DNA of 64,000 nucleotides from Panagrolaimus kolymaensis (lineage: Eukaryota > Nematoda > Chromadorea > Rhabditida > Panagrolaimidae): contig JAJQJQ010000021.1 of assembly GCA_028622995.1 (NCBI GenBank), positions 434,001-498,000 of the forward strand. The letters run 5' to 3'. Every line of letters starts with the position of its first letter. The first letter of the stretch is position 1. This document shows positions 39,279-50,557 of the stretch, piece by piece. A program made the translations under genes and the position numbers. The notes below the pieces were generated by a model. It made no database searches. It saw nothing but the letters and a program-made list of their open reading frames with translations, and was not told the origin of the DNA.

Positions 39279-40078
39279 TCAGGCAGGAAGTTGTTGAGTA
39301 GTTTTCAAATCACGAAAGTAAACATAACATTTATAAGCAGTATGAATTCTGAATACACCACGTAGAAGGTCGAGAAGGCATGTAACGATTGCATTGAATA
39401 TATTGACAGGTTTATAAACTAAAAAAGGAATTAGAAATAAAAGTTGAATATAGTTTTATATGAAAAAAGCTTTTAACTTACTTGAGGTATTGTAATATTT
39501 ATGGATACTTTGGATTTCTTCATCAGATGTTGTTGAAATATCATAGATACTATATATTGTAAATGCGATCACACCAAGAATTGCCAAAACCTAAAAAAAC
39601 ATGAAGGTATGAATAAAAAAATATATAACCGACTTACTCGATAGCAGAAATATGGAATAAAAAATTGCTGTTTTTCAGTAATCAAAGCGATAGTAAGAAA
39701 GATTATACACATAAATGCAAGAATACCAAAAGAAAAATATCGAATGATTAAAGCCATTTCATCAGTTTCAATACTATCAATCAATTCGCAGATAAATATA
39801 AGAAGCACAATTATTTCATACACAACTACGATAATTATTCCACGTTTAGCAGGATGACATCCAAATGGATATTTAGGTTTGGCAGGATCATCATCATTAT
39901 TATTGTTATTGTTGAATTTATTCTTTGTTGTTGGATCAATTCGTGGAGAAATTACGTGCTGGAAAATAACGTTAAGGACAAGTTAAAAAAGAAAAGAAAG
40001 GAAAGAAAGTACCTGTGGTTTGATATCAGCAGCGGATTGATGATTGTTAGTAACAGAAGCAGCAGGAGCAGCCACCAT
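39279..40078 (-). CDS. Four-helix membrane protein, paralogue B, altered C-terminus
   Basis: Exons in coding order: 40078-40013, 39958-39638, 39590-39482, 39418-39279. They give 211 residues. It is colinear with paralogue A, with helices such as IIIVVVYEIIVLLIFICELI and ALIIRYFSFGILAFMCIIFL. The last helix is changed to LLDLLRGVFRIHTAYKCY, less hydrophobic and with added charges. It ends TTQQLPA. Compared with A, four extra bases after CTTCCT shift the frame so that a TGA comes about ten codons early. The old ending GAACAAAACTGA is still readable downstream. The gene is probably still expressed, but its C-terminal tail has been lost. Confidence 0.82.
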
Positions 40079-40817
40079 TTTGAAGAGAAAATGAGTTTAT
40101 AAATGAAAAAAATTTATTCATATCCTCACATTGATGGAACGAATAAAATTGAGGAGAAAAGAAATATGCATAAATATTCCTATCCATTTTCATTGTCCGT
40201 TAATCACTTGGAAATCCTTCAATTGAAAATTCAAAATGAAATAAAAATATTTGCATAAACGCCTTTGATGGCAAAGTTTTTAATCAAGAAGCAAAGGGAA
40301 TTGAAAGCATTATAAAAAGCAATAAAGCAAGTTTCATGGCGGCCTGGATGTTTCTTGTTTTCGACATTAAAAAAATATGCGGATCTTTTATTCGATATTA
40401 TTACAAAATCTGAATTTGGAGAAAAGGAAATAAGTATGTAGCCAATCGATAGCAAATTCCGATGGATTTGTTTTTTGATTTAGAAAGAATGCTTTCCTCA
40501 TTTGCTTTACAGCAAAGCTTTATTTCATTTTAACGTTTCTTAAAGTATTTGTATCACTCACATGAATAAAATTAAATGGAAAATGTTAGAATGTGAGATT
40601 ATTATTTATTTTTTATGCAGTCCAAATCTTCCTAATTTTTATAAAATTGAAATACATGATTTTTTAGACGATGCAAATTAGTTTCCTGTTATTTTTTCGA
40701 AGAAAAAAAAGATCATTCTAATCAAATTTATGCATATTCCTTTTCCCCTATCATTCCATCAATGTGAAGAGATGAAAAATGAATTCTTTTCATTTATAAA
40801 CCCATTTTCTCTTCGAA
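40079..40817. promoter_or_regulatory. Shared divergent upstream region of paralogues B and C
   Basis: Genes B (minus) and C (plus) diverge from here. Their proximal flanks mirror each other: each has TTTATAAA next to the gene, a block like CATTGATGGAA and then a TATGCATA palindrome. B's version is at about 40095-40175 and C's at about 40730-40805. Paralogue A has the same order of blocks at about 39090-39175. Conservation in three copies suggests a common promoter, or simply recent duplication. Confidence 0.55.
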
Positions 40818-41616
40818 ATGGTGGTTGCTCCAGCTGCCTCTGCTACTAACAATCATCAATCTGCTGCTGATATCAAACCACAGGTATACTTTCTTTCCTT
40901 TCTTTTCTTTTTTAACTTGTCCTTAACGTTATTTTCCAGCACGTAATTTCTCCATTAAATGCTACAACAATAAAGACTAAATCTAATAATAATAATGATG
41001 ATGATCAAGAAAAGCCTCAACATATCTTTGGATGGAATCCAGCTAAACGTGGAGTAATTATCGTAGCTGTATATGAAATACTTGTTTTTCTTATAATTGT
41101 CTGCGAATTGATTGATAGTGTTATGATTAATGAGCTCTCTTTAATCATTCGATATGGTGCTGTTGGTATTCTTGCATTTATTGGTATAATCTCTCTTATT
41201 ATTGCTTTGATAACTGAAAATCCACAATTTTTTATTCCATATTTCTGCTATCGAGTAAGTCGTTTTTAACATTTTTTATTCACCCTTTCTTTTTAGATTT
41301 TGACAATAGTTGGAGTTATCGCCTTTACAATATATTGTATCTATGATATTTCAAGTACATCTCATGAAGAAATTCAAAGCACCCATAAATATTATAATAC
41401 CTCAAGTAAGTCAAAAGTTTTTTTTAATCAAACTATATTCATTTTTTATTTCTTATTCGTTTTTTAGTTTATAAACCTGTCAATATATTCAATGCAATAC
41501 TTACATGTCTTCTCGGCTTTTTTTTCATGCGTCGTGTTCATGAATGCTATTGTTTCTTCAGTGATTTGAGAACTCCACAACAACTTCCTGATTCAATCGC
41601 CAGCAAACAAAACTGA
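40818..41616 (+). CDS. Four-helix membrane protein, paralogue C
   Basis: Exons 40818-40883, 40940-41254, 41297-41405 and 41468-41616 give 212 residues with TGA stop. It is the inverted relative of A and B, with the same exon phases. The start MVVAPAASATNNHQSAADIK is almost the same as in B. The four hydrophobic segments are VIIVAVYEILVFLIIVCELI, LIIRYGAVGILAFIGIISLI, FFIPYFCYRILTIVGVIAFT and FNAILTCLLGFFF. The tail SDLRTPQQLPDSIASKQN is like A and complete. I do not recognise the family's function. Three copies in 3.4 kb show recent tandem and inverted duplication. Confidence 0.87.
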
Positions 41617-41756
41617 ATGATAATTTTATTTGTAAAACTTTTTCGAGAATGTGTAATGATTAACTCAAAATAAATGTTTTTACTTCCAAACTGCTTTTTT
41701 TGTTGTTGCATTTATTCATCTTTATTTATTTGTCGTTTTTTGTTATAAGAAAATAA

Positions 41757-41923
41757 TGGAGGAAGCGCGAACGCTATCCTCCCCACCCAAAAATTTAGCT
41801 GTTGGCTTATCCCGATGCGGGATAGCCATAGAAGTCAGCCTGAAACCGAAAAGTGCAATGGTCAAGCCTCATCCTAGAGATCTTACCTTGTTGATCGTAA
41901 GAGTCTCCCAGCCAGGTAAGTTT
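41757..41923 (-). ncRNA. U1: U1 spliceosomal snRNA
   Basis: Read on the minus strand from 41923, the RNA starts AAACTTACCTGGCTGGG, whose ACTTACCTG pairs with 5' splice sites. Stem-loop I has a GATCAACAAGG loop, like the U1-70K site GAUCANGAAGG. Stem-loop II carries CATTGCACTTTT, the AUUGCAC binding site of U1A. A third hairpin is GGCTATCCCG/CGGGATAAGCC. The Sm site AAATTTTTGG is followed by a terminal hairpin closed by a TTCG loop (GATAGCGTTCGCGCT). The length of about 167 nt fits nematode U1 (about 165). The exact ends are inferred. All main binding sites are intact, so this looks functional. The 73-codon open frame on the other strand is a by-product. Confidence 0.95.
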
Positions 41924-42656
41924 ATGAGCTATGGCGTTCATTCTATTTCCATTGAATCTACCATTTGTGGGTGGTGAATTCAAATAAAGTGACAGAGATA
42001 CAAAGTAATGCTATTTCTTTCTTTTTTTTTGCATTTCAGTCGCTGGCTTTTAGTGAGTGCCTTTTTTTGGACCATTGTCAATTGGTTGTTGCGGTTGCGG
42101 CGGCTGAAGCATTCGTGCGCTTTTTTGTTGTTGCAAAGGTTTAAAAACAAATTAAAGCTATATATCTTTTTTGGATGCCTTTTTTTTAAATCTTTAGTAA
42201 TTTTTATTGTGTCATTTCAAAATATAAAAATTATAATTACATATGTAAAACAGCAAAGAAAAATTTTTTTGAAGCACTAACTTTTTTTCATTGATTTTAG
42301 TTTCTTTTATTACTCTATTTTCTGCTTGATTTTACATATTCTAGAAAATATATGAAAGGCAATTTTAGAAATTTTTACATTGATTGATGTACTTCACAAT
42401 TAATGAAATTTGCCAAATCAATCAATGATATTGGTTTCTTTGAAACTTGAATGCTGATTGCTGACTTGTAAAATCGCTGTTTCACCAAGCTTTGTTTCAC
42501 GCAATTCCTTCCCTTTTTTTCCTTTGAATGCATTAATTTGTTTTTTAAAAATTTTTTTATTTCACAAAGAATTTTACATAAGAATAACGTACAACAAAAA
42601 TAAGTAAAAACAAAAATTTTATTAATATCATTATTTTCAAAAACAAAAAAGCCATT
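41924..42656. other. U1 promoter side and 3' flank of CDC73
   Basis: The part from 41924 to about 42000 lies directly upstream of U1 and should contain its SNAPc-bound proximal element. A CTCTGTCAC block at about 41992-42000 (minus strand, about 70 bases upstream) is a possible core, but I cannot confirm it. The rest is T-rich sequence without a gene. Confidence 0.4.
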
Positions 42657-44673
42657 CTAATATCGTAAAGCAGGCTTATTGCGAATAACAAATTGTTCAA
42701 TTTTTTGCCAAAGTCGAATAAAAATTGCTTTATCCAAATGACGCTTTTGTTTGGAAAGTTGTAAAACTTCTACGGACCATTTAGCAACATTTGCATCAAG
42801 TTTAGCATCTTCAAACTTCAAATGGAATCCACAAACATGTGAAAAGATAGTGGTTGGATTTCCACCCCAATTCCATCCTTTAAATTGCCATGCAGGACCT
42901 TGAACAAAAACCGCTACAACTCGATCCCATTCTTCTGCATTCAATCTTCCTGGATTATCAACAACTCGATAAGGGACTGTTTGGCCATTATCTTTTCGAT
43001 GATGAATTAATACTTCATTTTCACGCTTTTGATTCATCCGCTTTTTTTCTTCAGTTGAAACAAATCTTAATTCCTGCAAAAAAATATTAATCCTATTAAT
43101 CTGAAGCTTAATTAATAAAATTTTTGAGTTAACTAACTTGTAAAATATCAATTGCATTATACATTGAAATTAAAGCCGTTCCACTTGCAGGTATTATAAT
43201 AATAGGAGTTCGAGATGTACGTTTTTGAGGTTTTCCACTCGCATTATTTCCATTACTGCTGTTGCTACCACCAGGATGTGGACGCTTTAATGATCCAGCC
43301 AGATGTCGAGAAGATGATGATTCAACAACGATGGGTTTTGCAGCGGATTTAAGATTATCCATTTTTTTAAATGATGTTCCTAAAAATAATAATTTTTTTC
43401 TCTAATAATTAATACACTAAGTTTTTGGATTTAAAAAGAAAGTCACATACCATGAAAAGACATGCCAGTTTGAATTTGAAATTCATCGGTTTCATCATTA
43501 TGAAATACTTCTTGATCGTAACGACTATAACCAATACTTGCTCGAACACTATTATTATTACTATTGCTGGTATTATTATTATTATTTGATGATGACATAG
43601 GTTTTTGTAGGTTTGGAGCTGATGGAGGTTTAGGTAAAGCATGGGGATTATCTCTGTTCTAAAAACAATACAATTTTTTATTTATAAATGTTTTAAATTT
43701 TTGGTTGCTAAAAATAAACAAACCCTCATTGAAGCAATCAACGATAAAACACTTGAAAAATCTGCTGCAGTATCCATACAATTTGTTGTATTTTTATGTA
43801 CTCGAGTTTTATATTTAAAATATCGATCAATATGATCTAAATTTTTATCAGATATTTCTGCATCGAGTAAGAAACCACTGCTTCTAAAAAAAGAAGGGAA
43901 TATATAATCGCGTTTTTTTTTGGTTGTTATTTGAGAATCTTACTTTTCGCCCTTTCCTCTTCGATTTAGTTTTACTTTACTTGCAAGTTGAGCAAGTTTA
44001 TCAGCGGTTAAATCTTGACTTAAATCTCGCATGGATGTTGTTGAAGTATCAACAAATCTACCATTTTCACTAAAAAAAAATTTAGAATAAACTGCCACAG
44101 AAGAATATATTCAAACTTACTCCGCAGCAGCTTCATTAAAACCACGATCTTCAATTGCATCATTAATAATATTTTGTTGTTGTCCTCCAATTCCACCTTC
44201 AAATTCTGTTGCAAGTATTGAAATGGTATGAGCTTCACTTAATTCAAGACCAGTGGAAATTCCTTTTTCGATAAATGTTGCAATGGGTTTTCTAAAAATA
44301 ATTTATTTAACAAATGCTAGACTTTTTGAAAAGTGTTTGTTACAAACTAACTAACCTATGAGGACGTGGAAGTAATTCAACTCCAAGTTCTGCTGCTTCT
44401 TGTTGATATGATGGATTATCTTTATTCAAATAAAAAGTTGCAATGGTTCCAACCGTGTAATTATTATCTGAATCAAAGGTTCGCACCGTTGTTGGTGTAT
44501 CAAATGGATAATATGAATCAAGGATTTTATAATATTGTCTACCATCCTAAAAAAATATCAAGTATGAAAACAAAGATTAAAAACAATAAAATGGAAACCT
44601 TTTCAACTCTTCGAAATGTATCTCCTTGAGTTATGCATAAATGCATGGCAGATAATACTCCACCGCCATCCAT
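42657..44673 (-). CDS. cdc-73: CDC73/parafibromin, full length
   Basis: Exons in coding order: 44673-44599, 44546-44356, 44291-44121, 44069-43944, 43883-43724, 43658-43451, 43379-43138, 43073-42657. All phases fit, giving 529 residues (human parafibromin is 531). The N-terminal part is divergent, but YTVGTIATFYLNKDNPSY and VELLPRPHRKPIATFIEKG match the family's YTLDSILFLLNNV and VVRRPDRKDLLGYLNG blocks. The C-terminus is strongly conserved: RTSRTPIIIIPAS, VPYRVVDNP, WDRVVAVFVQGPAWQFKGW and KRHLDKAIFIRLW, the Ras-like Cdc73 domain. CDC73 is a subunit of the nuclear PAF1 complex, which travels with RNA polymerase II and promotes elongation and histone marks. An Asn/Ser run lies in the central linker. 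The start ATG is the first in frame. A truncated paralogue lies 7 kb away in the same orientation. Confidence 0.94.
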
Positions 44674-45358
44674 GATGATGATATTTGTTTAGGATTCAAA
44701 AGAAAATAAAGGTTCACTATGCAAAGATATAAAGAACGAAAAAGGAATTTTATAAATCGATATTAAAGAAAAATAATAATATTTCCGCCTTTTTTCTTTA
44801 AAGGTTTTGGAAGAAGAAAAAAAAGAGGAGGGAAAAAAGATAAAAAAAATTTTTTGGTTTTCTTTATTTGTATCACAGAATGCCAAATTTTTAATTTATT
44901 TATTTTTTATGAAATTGCTTGAAATAGATCGATCGAAGGTTGTTTTAAAAAGGTTTTTAAGGGATAATTAATTAATTGGCAGACGAAGATTATTATTTTA
45001 TTGATTCATCCGATGCATAGATGCATCGTATCTTTCTTTATTGGCTCTGTACCAAGGGGAAAAAACTTTCCATAAAATAAAAATGAGAATTATGTGTTAA
45101 GAAAATACTTTTCCATATTTGGAAGGCCTCCAAAATGGCTTTAATAAATCCTCCAAATTTTAGTCAAGTTTGTATTTGATATTTGAGTAAATTTTTATGT
45201 GCATCTTTATGTCTCTAGATCAAAGTGAATAAATAATAATAATAAATTTAAATTTTTTATTAATAAAATTTTAAAATCACTTTTATTTTTACAACGACAA
45301 CAAACAAATTTTTTTTAAACAAACAAACAAAAAACATTATATTTTTTTATTTGGTATA
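44674..45358. other. Intergenic region upstream of CDC73
   Basis: This should include the CDC73 promoter next to 44674. A short perfect inverted repeat, CGATGCAT-AG-ATGCATCG, lies at 45011-45028. No gene is seen. Confidence 0.5.
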
Positions 45359-48053
45359 TCAAAATAATTTTGAAGAAGAAGAAGAATAAATATTATAATT
45401 TCTTTTTCCAAATCTTAAAGGCCTTGGTTTTTCGTGTCTGAAATTAAATTTAAAAAAATTTAGTTACTGTAAAATAAAAATTTCAAGAATATTAAATGTA
45501 AATTACTTTTCTGGTTTAGCATCATCTCGTATCCTTCGTAAAAAATATGATTGAGATAATAAATCTGACGTTGAGAAAAATGGCATTATCAATGACTCGG
45601 ATGATTCGGGTGAATATGGAGCTGCAAGAATTTTTTAAAATTATTTTTGATTATCGAATATTTAATTATTTCGGTGAATTTTCAGCTTGGCTTCATATTG
45701 AGAATTCGAGCTTGTCAAACAAAACAAAAAGTAGGATTTTTAAACGAAAACAATCTCTTTTTATGTTGGTAAAAACCCACATAAAAGAGAGTAATAATTT
45801 TTAAAACAAGTTTCTAACATTTTTGCTTACTCTCGCCTCCTTCACATTTTCCACAAAAAAAAATTTCTCCCTATTTTTTTTTTAATAATGCTTCCTTTCA
45901 AATCAAAAAATTTTCTCCTTTTTTTTCCTAACGTGTTATTATAATATTTTATACTAAGAGTTTTGTTGCAAAAATAAAAAAGCAAGAAATTTTTTTTGGA
46001 GGATTGCGTGAAGAAAAAAAGAAGAAATTGTTAATCCACCACCTTCAACCCCTTTTTTGATACATACATATAAATTTCTTATAATTACATATTTAATATA
46101 TAAAATTTTTTTTTAATTCCAAGCATTTCTGAAAAAGTTTAAATTCTTTTTTGTTTTTCTCTACAAAAATTTTAGTGAATTGGATCTCAATGAGTCGTCG
46201 TCGTCATCGATGAGGGCGGAAATTGAATGATAGAAAGAAGAAAAAAGAAGAGATTATTATTTTTTGATGATTCAAAAAAGTCAAAAAAAAAATGTTTTTT
46301 TGTTAAAAATCTAAAAAAAAGTATGTATTTATTTTTTTTATGCTACAATTTTTTTTTGTTTCTTTTCTTATTCTTCTTCGTCGTATCCTTCCTTCCTTAA
46401 TTTCTGAGAATTTAAACTATTTGTAAAAAAAAGAAAGAAAAGAAAATAACTTTACAAAAAAATTTTTATTTAAAAATAGCAAATTTTTTATTATTTGCAG
46501 CAAAAAAAGGAAGAAGAAAAATCTATGAAAAGAAAAAGTGAGTATTAATAGAGGCTTTGATTTACTCATAGGTATTAGACATACATGTTTTTCTATGTTT
46601 AGCTAATCAAAGAATATTTTTGTCTAATAAAAGGAGTTGAAAAGAAGCGCAAAGATGGGCATTCAAAAAGTATTCAGTAAAATATTTTTTTGGGTAAATA
46701 ATATAAATTAGAAATGCTGTTTGTATTTTTTTAAAGCCAAATTTAACTTTGAGATTTTCACCATAAAAATAATTTTAGAATTGCGTACAAAAAATTTTTT
46801 TGTTATTAAAAATTACGGTGATTCTAAATTAAATTAAAAATGCTCTCATGTTTTTACTTTTGGTAATTTTCCAAGTGGTAGGTTATTTATTTTCTACGGT
46901 GAAAATCGTCATTTTTTTTCCAACAACCACTTTGTTACGTTTTTTGTAATCTCTTTATTTTTTGTTTAATTAAAAAAAACTCCTTTATACTCCCTCATAA
47001 ATTATGAGAAGAAGATAAAAAACAAAAAACACAATACCTTATCGTTATTTTTTTTTGTTGCATAAAAACAAATACATTTTTTTTTCTTTGTTGCTAAACT
47101 ACAAAAAAACACAAAACAAATCATTTAAAAAATTACTTTTATTTGACAATAATTAATCTTATTGGCCGACGACCATCTTTAAAACTAAAAAAAAAACAAA
47201 AAACAACGAATTTGATATATGTAAGCCAAGGAGGTGTTTAAGGCAATAAAATATTTTTTGAATTTTTATGCTGCACAAAAAAAATGCCGATGACGTTACT
47301 ATGTTTTTTTTTTGCAACAAAAAAATAAGCAAATAAAATTTGTTATGAATTAGAGAACTGGTTTTAGGTTAGCTATTAGCTAAAAAAAAATCGGAGCTAC
47401 CGTAAATACGTTTTCGTGAAAGAGAAAAATAAAATTACTCTGAATTTTACCGCAAAAGTTTTAGATTCTATTATTTTTTTACCCAGCCTAACTTTCTTAC
47501 ACTTACAGTAACTTTTATCCATCCATTAATCTTCTGATACTCACTCCTATTAAAAATAAATATTTTTTAATCCCTCATAATTATTTCTCTGTAACAAGGT
47601 CAATAACGTACATATATATATTATGTATGTAATCCACCCCATTTCTACCTATTTCTTAAATAATAAATAAAAGGTATTATAAAGTCTGACATTTCGAAGA
47701 GAAAAAATGATGAGCAAAAAAAGATTATAAAATAAATAAAAAAATAGAGAAGGAAAAAAAGAAGAATACTTGGATTCATCTTCTTCTGCGTTTTTTAAAT
47801 TATTATTCTTTTCTGACTCAATTCCAGTAATAAAAGAAATAAAAAGAATTTCGATCTTTTCTAATTAATTAAATTACGTGATGATTTCCAAAAATTAATT
47901 TTGATCAGTTTTCAATTTCAAACAAACTTAAAAAAAAAAGAAAGAGTAAAACTTACAATAAAATATTGAAGCTGTTACAACATTAGATAATAATAATATT
48001 ATGGCACTTATTGTAAAAATTTTAATATTGGAATTTAAGTTAAAACCCAACAT
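45359..48053 (-). CDS. flp-21: FLP-21-like (PRPLRFamide) neuropeptide precursor
   Basis: Exons in coding order: 48053-47957, 45621-45507, 45437-45359. The phases fit (1, then 2), giving 96 residues with TGA stop. Exon 1 encodes a signal peptide: NIKIFTISAIILLLSNVVTA. Exon 2 is an acidic/Ser-rich spacer (PYSPESSESLIMPFFSTSD) ending RRIRDDAKPEK. Exon 3 starts HEKPRPLRFGKR, an RFamide peptide with the Gly amide donor and Lys-Arg cleavage site. C. elegans FLP-21 is GLGPRPLRFamide, a ligand of the NPR-1 receptor, and PRPLRF is identical here. The N-terminal extension of the mature peptide differs; cleavage could follow RR or the Lys before HEK. Like flp-21, it encodes one copy. Intron 1 is 2.3 kb, so a missed middle exon is possible, but exons 1 and 2 already fit. 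Confidence 0.82.
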
Positions 48054-50557
48054 AGCATCTTTTTACCCAAAATTTTTATTTATAATTTTAACACAAAATT
48101 ACAGTAATCTAAAAAACAAATATATTTTCAAAGATCACAGAAATTGAAAAATTTAAGAAATATGTTGCAACGAAAAAAAGTTTTTCGCAACAAAATATAT
48201 TTTTCTTTGGTAAATTAGGTAAAGTAAAAAAAACATAAAAAAAATTACAGTACTCAAGCGAGAGAGCAAAAATGACGTGAAATAATCAAAGTTAAAATAA
48301 CACAGAAAAACAACGTAACCTTAAAGAAAGTAACGTAATAAAATATGACAAAAATAAAATTAAAAGCATAAAAGAAATTTTTTTTAAATAAAAACTTTTT
48401 TTCTACCTTCTTTTTTTTAAGGATGAGGTAAGGTCCAAATATATATAAAACACAGGAGAGGAGAGATGAGATATGTGTGAGGGATGAATGAATAATTTTT
48501 TATGTCTCTTCTCTTATTTCATTTCAATTGACGTTGATTGAGTCTTTTCTTGTTTTAAAGTAAGAAAAAAAGAAAATGGCCAAAAGACGAAAGTGAAAAA
48601 AAGAAACCCGGAAAATAGGGCGGAGCTTCTAGATGTTGGAGAAAAAAATATAATAATAATAACCGAACAACAAAAAAAACGGAGGGAAATGTTTCAAATG
48701 ACGAAATATGGGTAACATTTTGGAAAGAGAAACAAAAAAATTGTGTGCTCAATTAAAATTGAAAAAAAAAAGATATAAAAAAGTTTTTATTAAACAAAAA
48801 AAAGTTACGGTAATGAAAGAAAAAAAAGACTCGATTTTTTTTTGGTTGAATGACGAACGAGCGTAAAAAAACTTTCATTCATGTCCAATTTTTTTACGCA
48901 AAAAACCGATTTGATATAAAACAATGGAAAATGAAAAAAAAGCAAACAAAAAATATACTGTTTTCTTCTTTTTTTTGAAATGTTGAAAATTATTCGAAAT
49001 TTTTTGCAAAAATAAATTTAAAGAACAAACTTTTTCATAAAAATATTTAAGAAATTAGTGAAAAAACATAATATTTTCCTCCATTCTTTAAAACTTTGTT
49101 TTTGAGTGACAAAAAAGGGCCAACAACATATTTAAATTTAATCAAATGTATATCTAACTAAATATATTCAATTTCGTCAATACAAAATATTAAAAAATTT
49201 CATTCAAACACAAAATATTATTTTTGTTTTTTTAAATGTCGTCGCGCATAATTTTTTGTTAACTTAAATTAACTTATGTACTTATAAAATTATTTAAAAT
49301 TACGTGGCACGTATACTATTTTTTTTAATAATAATAAAATATTTGTAATAAATCAAAATCTTTTAAATGTCTTAAATGTCACAAAAAAAATTTAGTTGTT
49401 TATCACGAATTTTTTTAAAAGAGTTAAGTAAGTAAAGTAATAAACTGACGAAAGTTTTTTTATTACTTTTATTTTTGTACAACCACAAAATAAGAGAAGA
49501 AAATTTTTAACATATTTATAGCTTTTTTTTTTACAATTATTATCACAAGTTTTTTTTATAGCGTTATCGGAAACGAAAATAAGTCTACGACGACGTATAA
49601 TTTTTTCCATAAAAATCTTGGATGAGAAAAAAAAATATGGGATGGAAATGATTTTTTTAAATAATGGTTAAAGATGCATATGTACTTTATGGCTAATGTC
49701 GTCAAAATTTTAAGTAGACGAGATTAATAAAAACCGGATATAACAATATTGGTTTTAAGCTGTAAAACATTATGACAAAAAAAAAATAGAAGCTTTTTAC
49801 ATAAAAGTGAGATGGTTAAAAAATTAAGCGAAGTTCAGGCGGTGGTTAATTTGGATTTTGACGTATGTATGTGAGGAAAAGATTACGTTAACATTAGCGG
49901 TGGCGGCGAAGGATTAAATAAGGAACAAATTATTGCAACAACAAAAAAAAACGAATATAATCTGGAGCCAAGCAAAATTCTGGAGGTTCATCTCAAATAT
50001 GTTCTTTTTTTTTATAACACAGTAAGTATAACATCCAACAACAATATGTAAAAGTCAAAAAAGCCATTTTTCTAACATCCATGAAGCAATCCCTGAATCA
50101 TCAAACAAGCAGTAATCGCATTGCAATGAAGGAATGCAAAGTTAAGTCATCCATTCGAATCATGGCTTTTTGCTAACTACCAAGTGCTCAAAATGAAAAT
50201 ACGCTTTCTTTGAAGCACACAAGAGCTTTGTGAATTTCTTTTTAGGTTAATATTGTTTTCCTACAGCTCTCGAATGATTCTGTAATCTCTAAGCTTAATC
50301 ACACAACTTTGTAGCCAATAGTCATAATCGCATCTTTTACGCATAAACTACACATTCAAAACTAGCAACAAAACAAAAAAAATCATTGCAAAAACATTTA
50401 TTAAAATCACAAACATACATACAAATAATTAATCATTAATATTATTATTACTCCATTATTATTATTATCCAATCCAAATAAATAAGTTACTACGTTAATA
50501 ATTGTTATTTAATTAGTAGCAAACAATTAAAATATCCATCCATTATCTTTCATACAT
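48054..50557. other. Region upstream of the neuropeptide gene, no gene seen
   Basis: This is 2.5 kb of AT-rich sequence with long A runs. It should contain the neuropeptide promoter and any 5' UTR exon. A slightly GC-richer patch at 48585-48650 (AACCCGGAAAATAGGGCGGAGC) and another at 49890-49910 (GCGGTGGCGGCG) stand out. No coding exon is supported on either strand. Confidence 0.5.

Noticed and set aside
41756..41977. 73-codon + strand frame MEEARTLSSPPKNLAV
   Set aside because: It is the complement of the U1 snRNA gene, whose binding sites explain the sequence.
47150..47195. Possible extra neuropeptide exon (FKDGRRPIRLIIVK, minus strand)
   Set aside because: It has a good TAG acceptor, but the phase that joins to exon 1 hits a stop after eight codons, and there is no RF-Gly or dibasic end. 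Exons 1 and 2 already fit without it.
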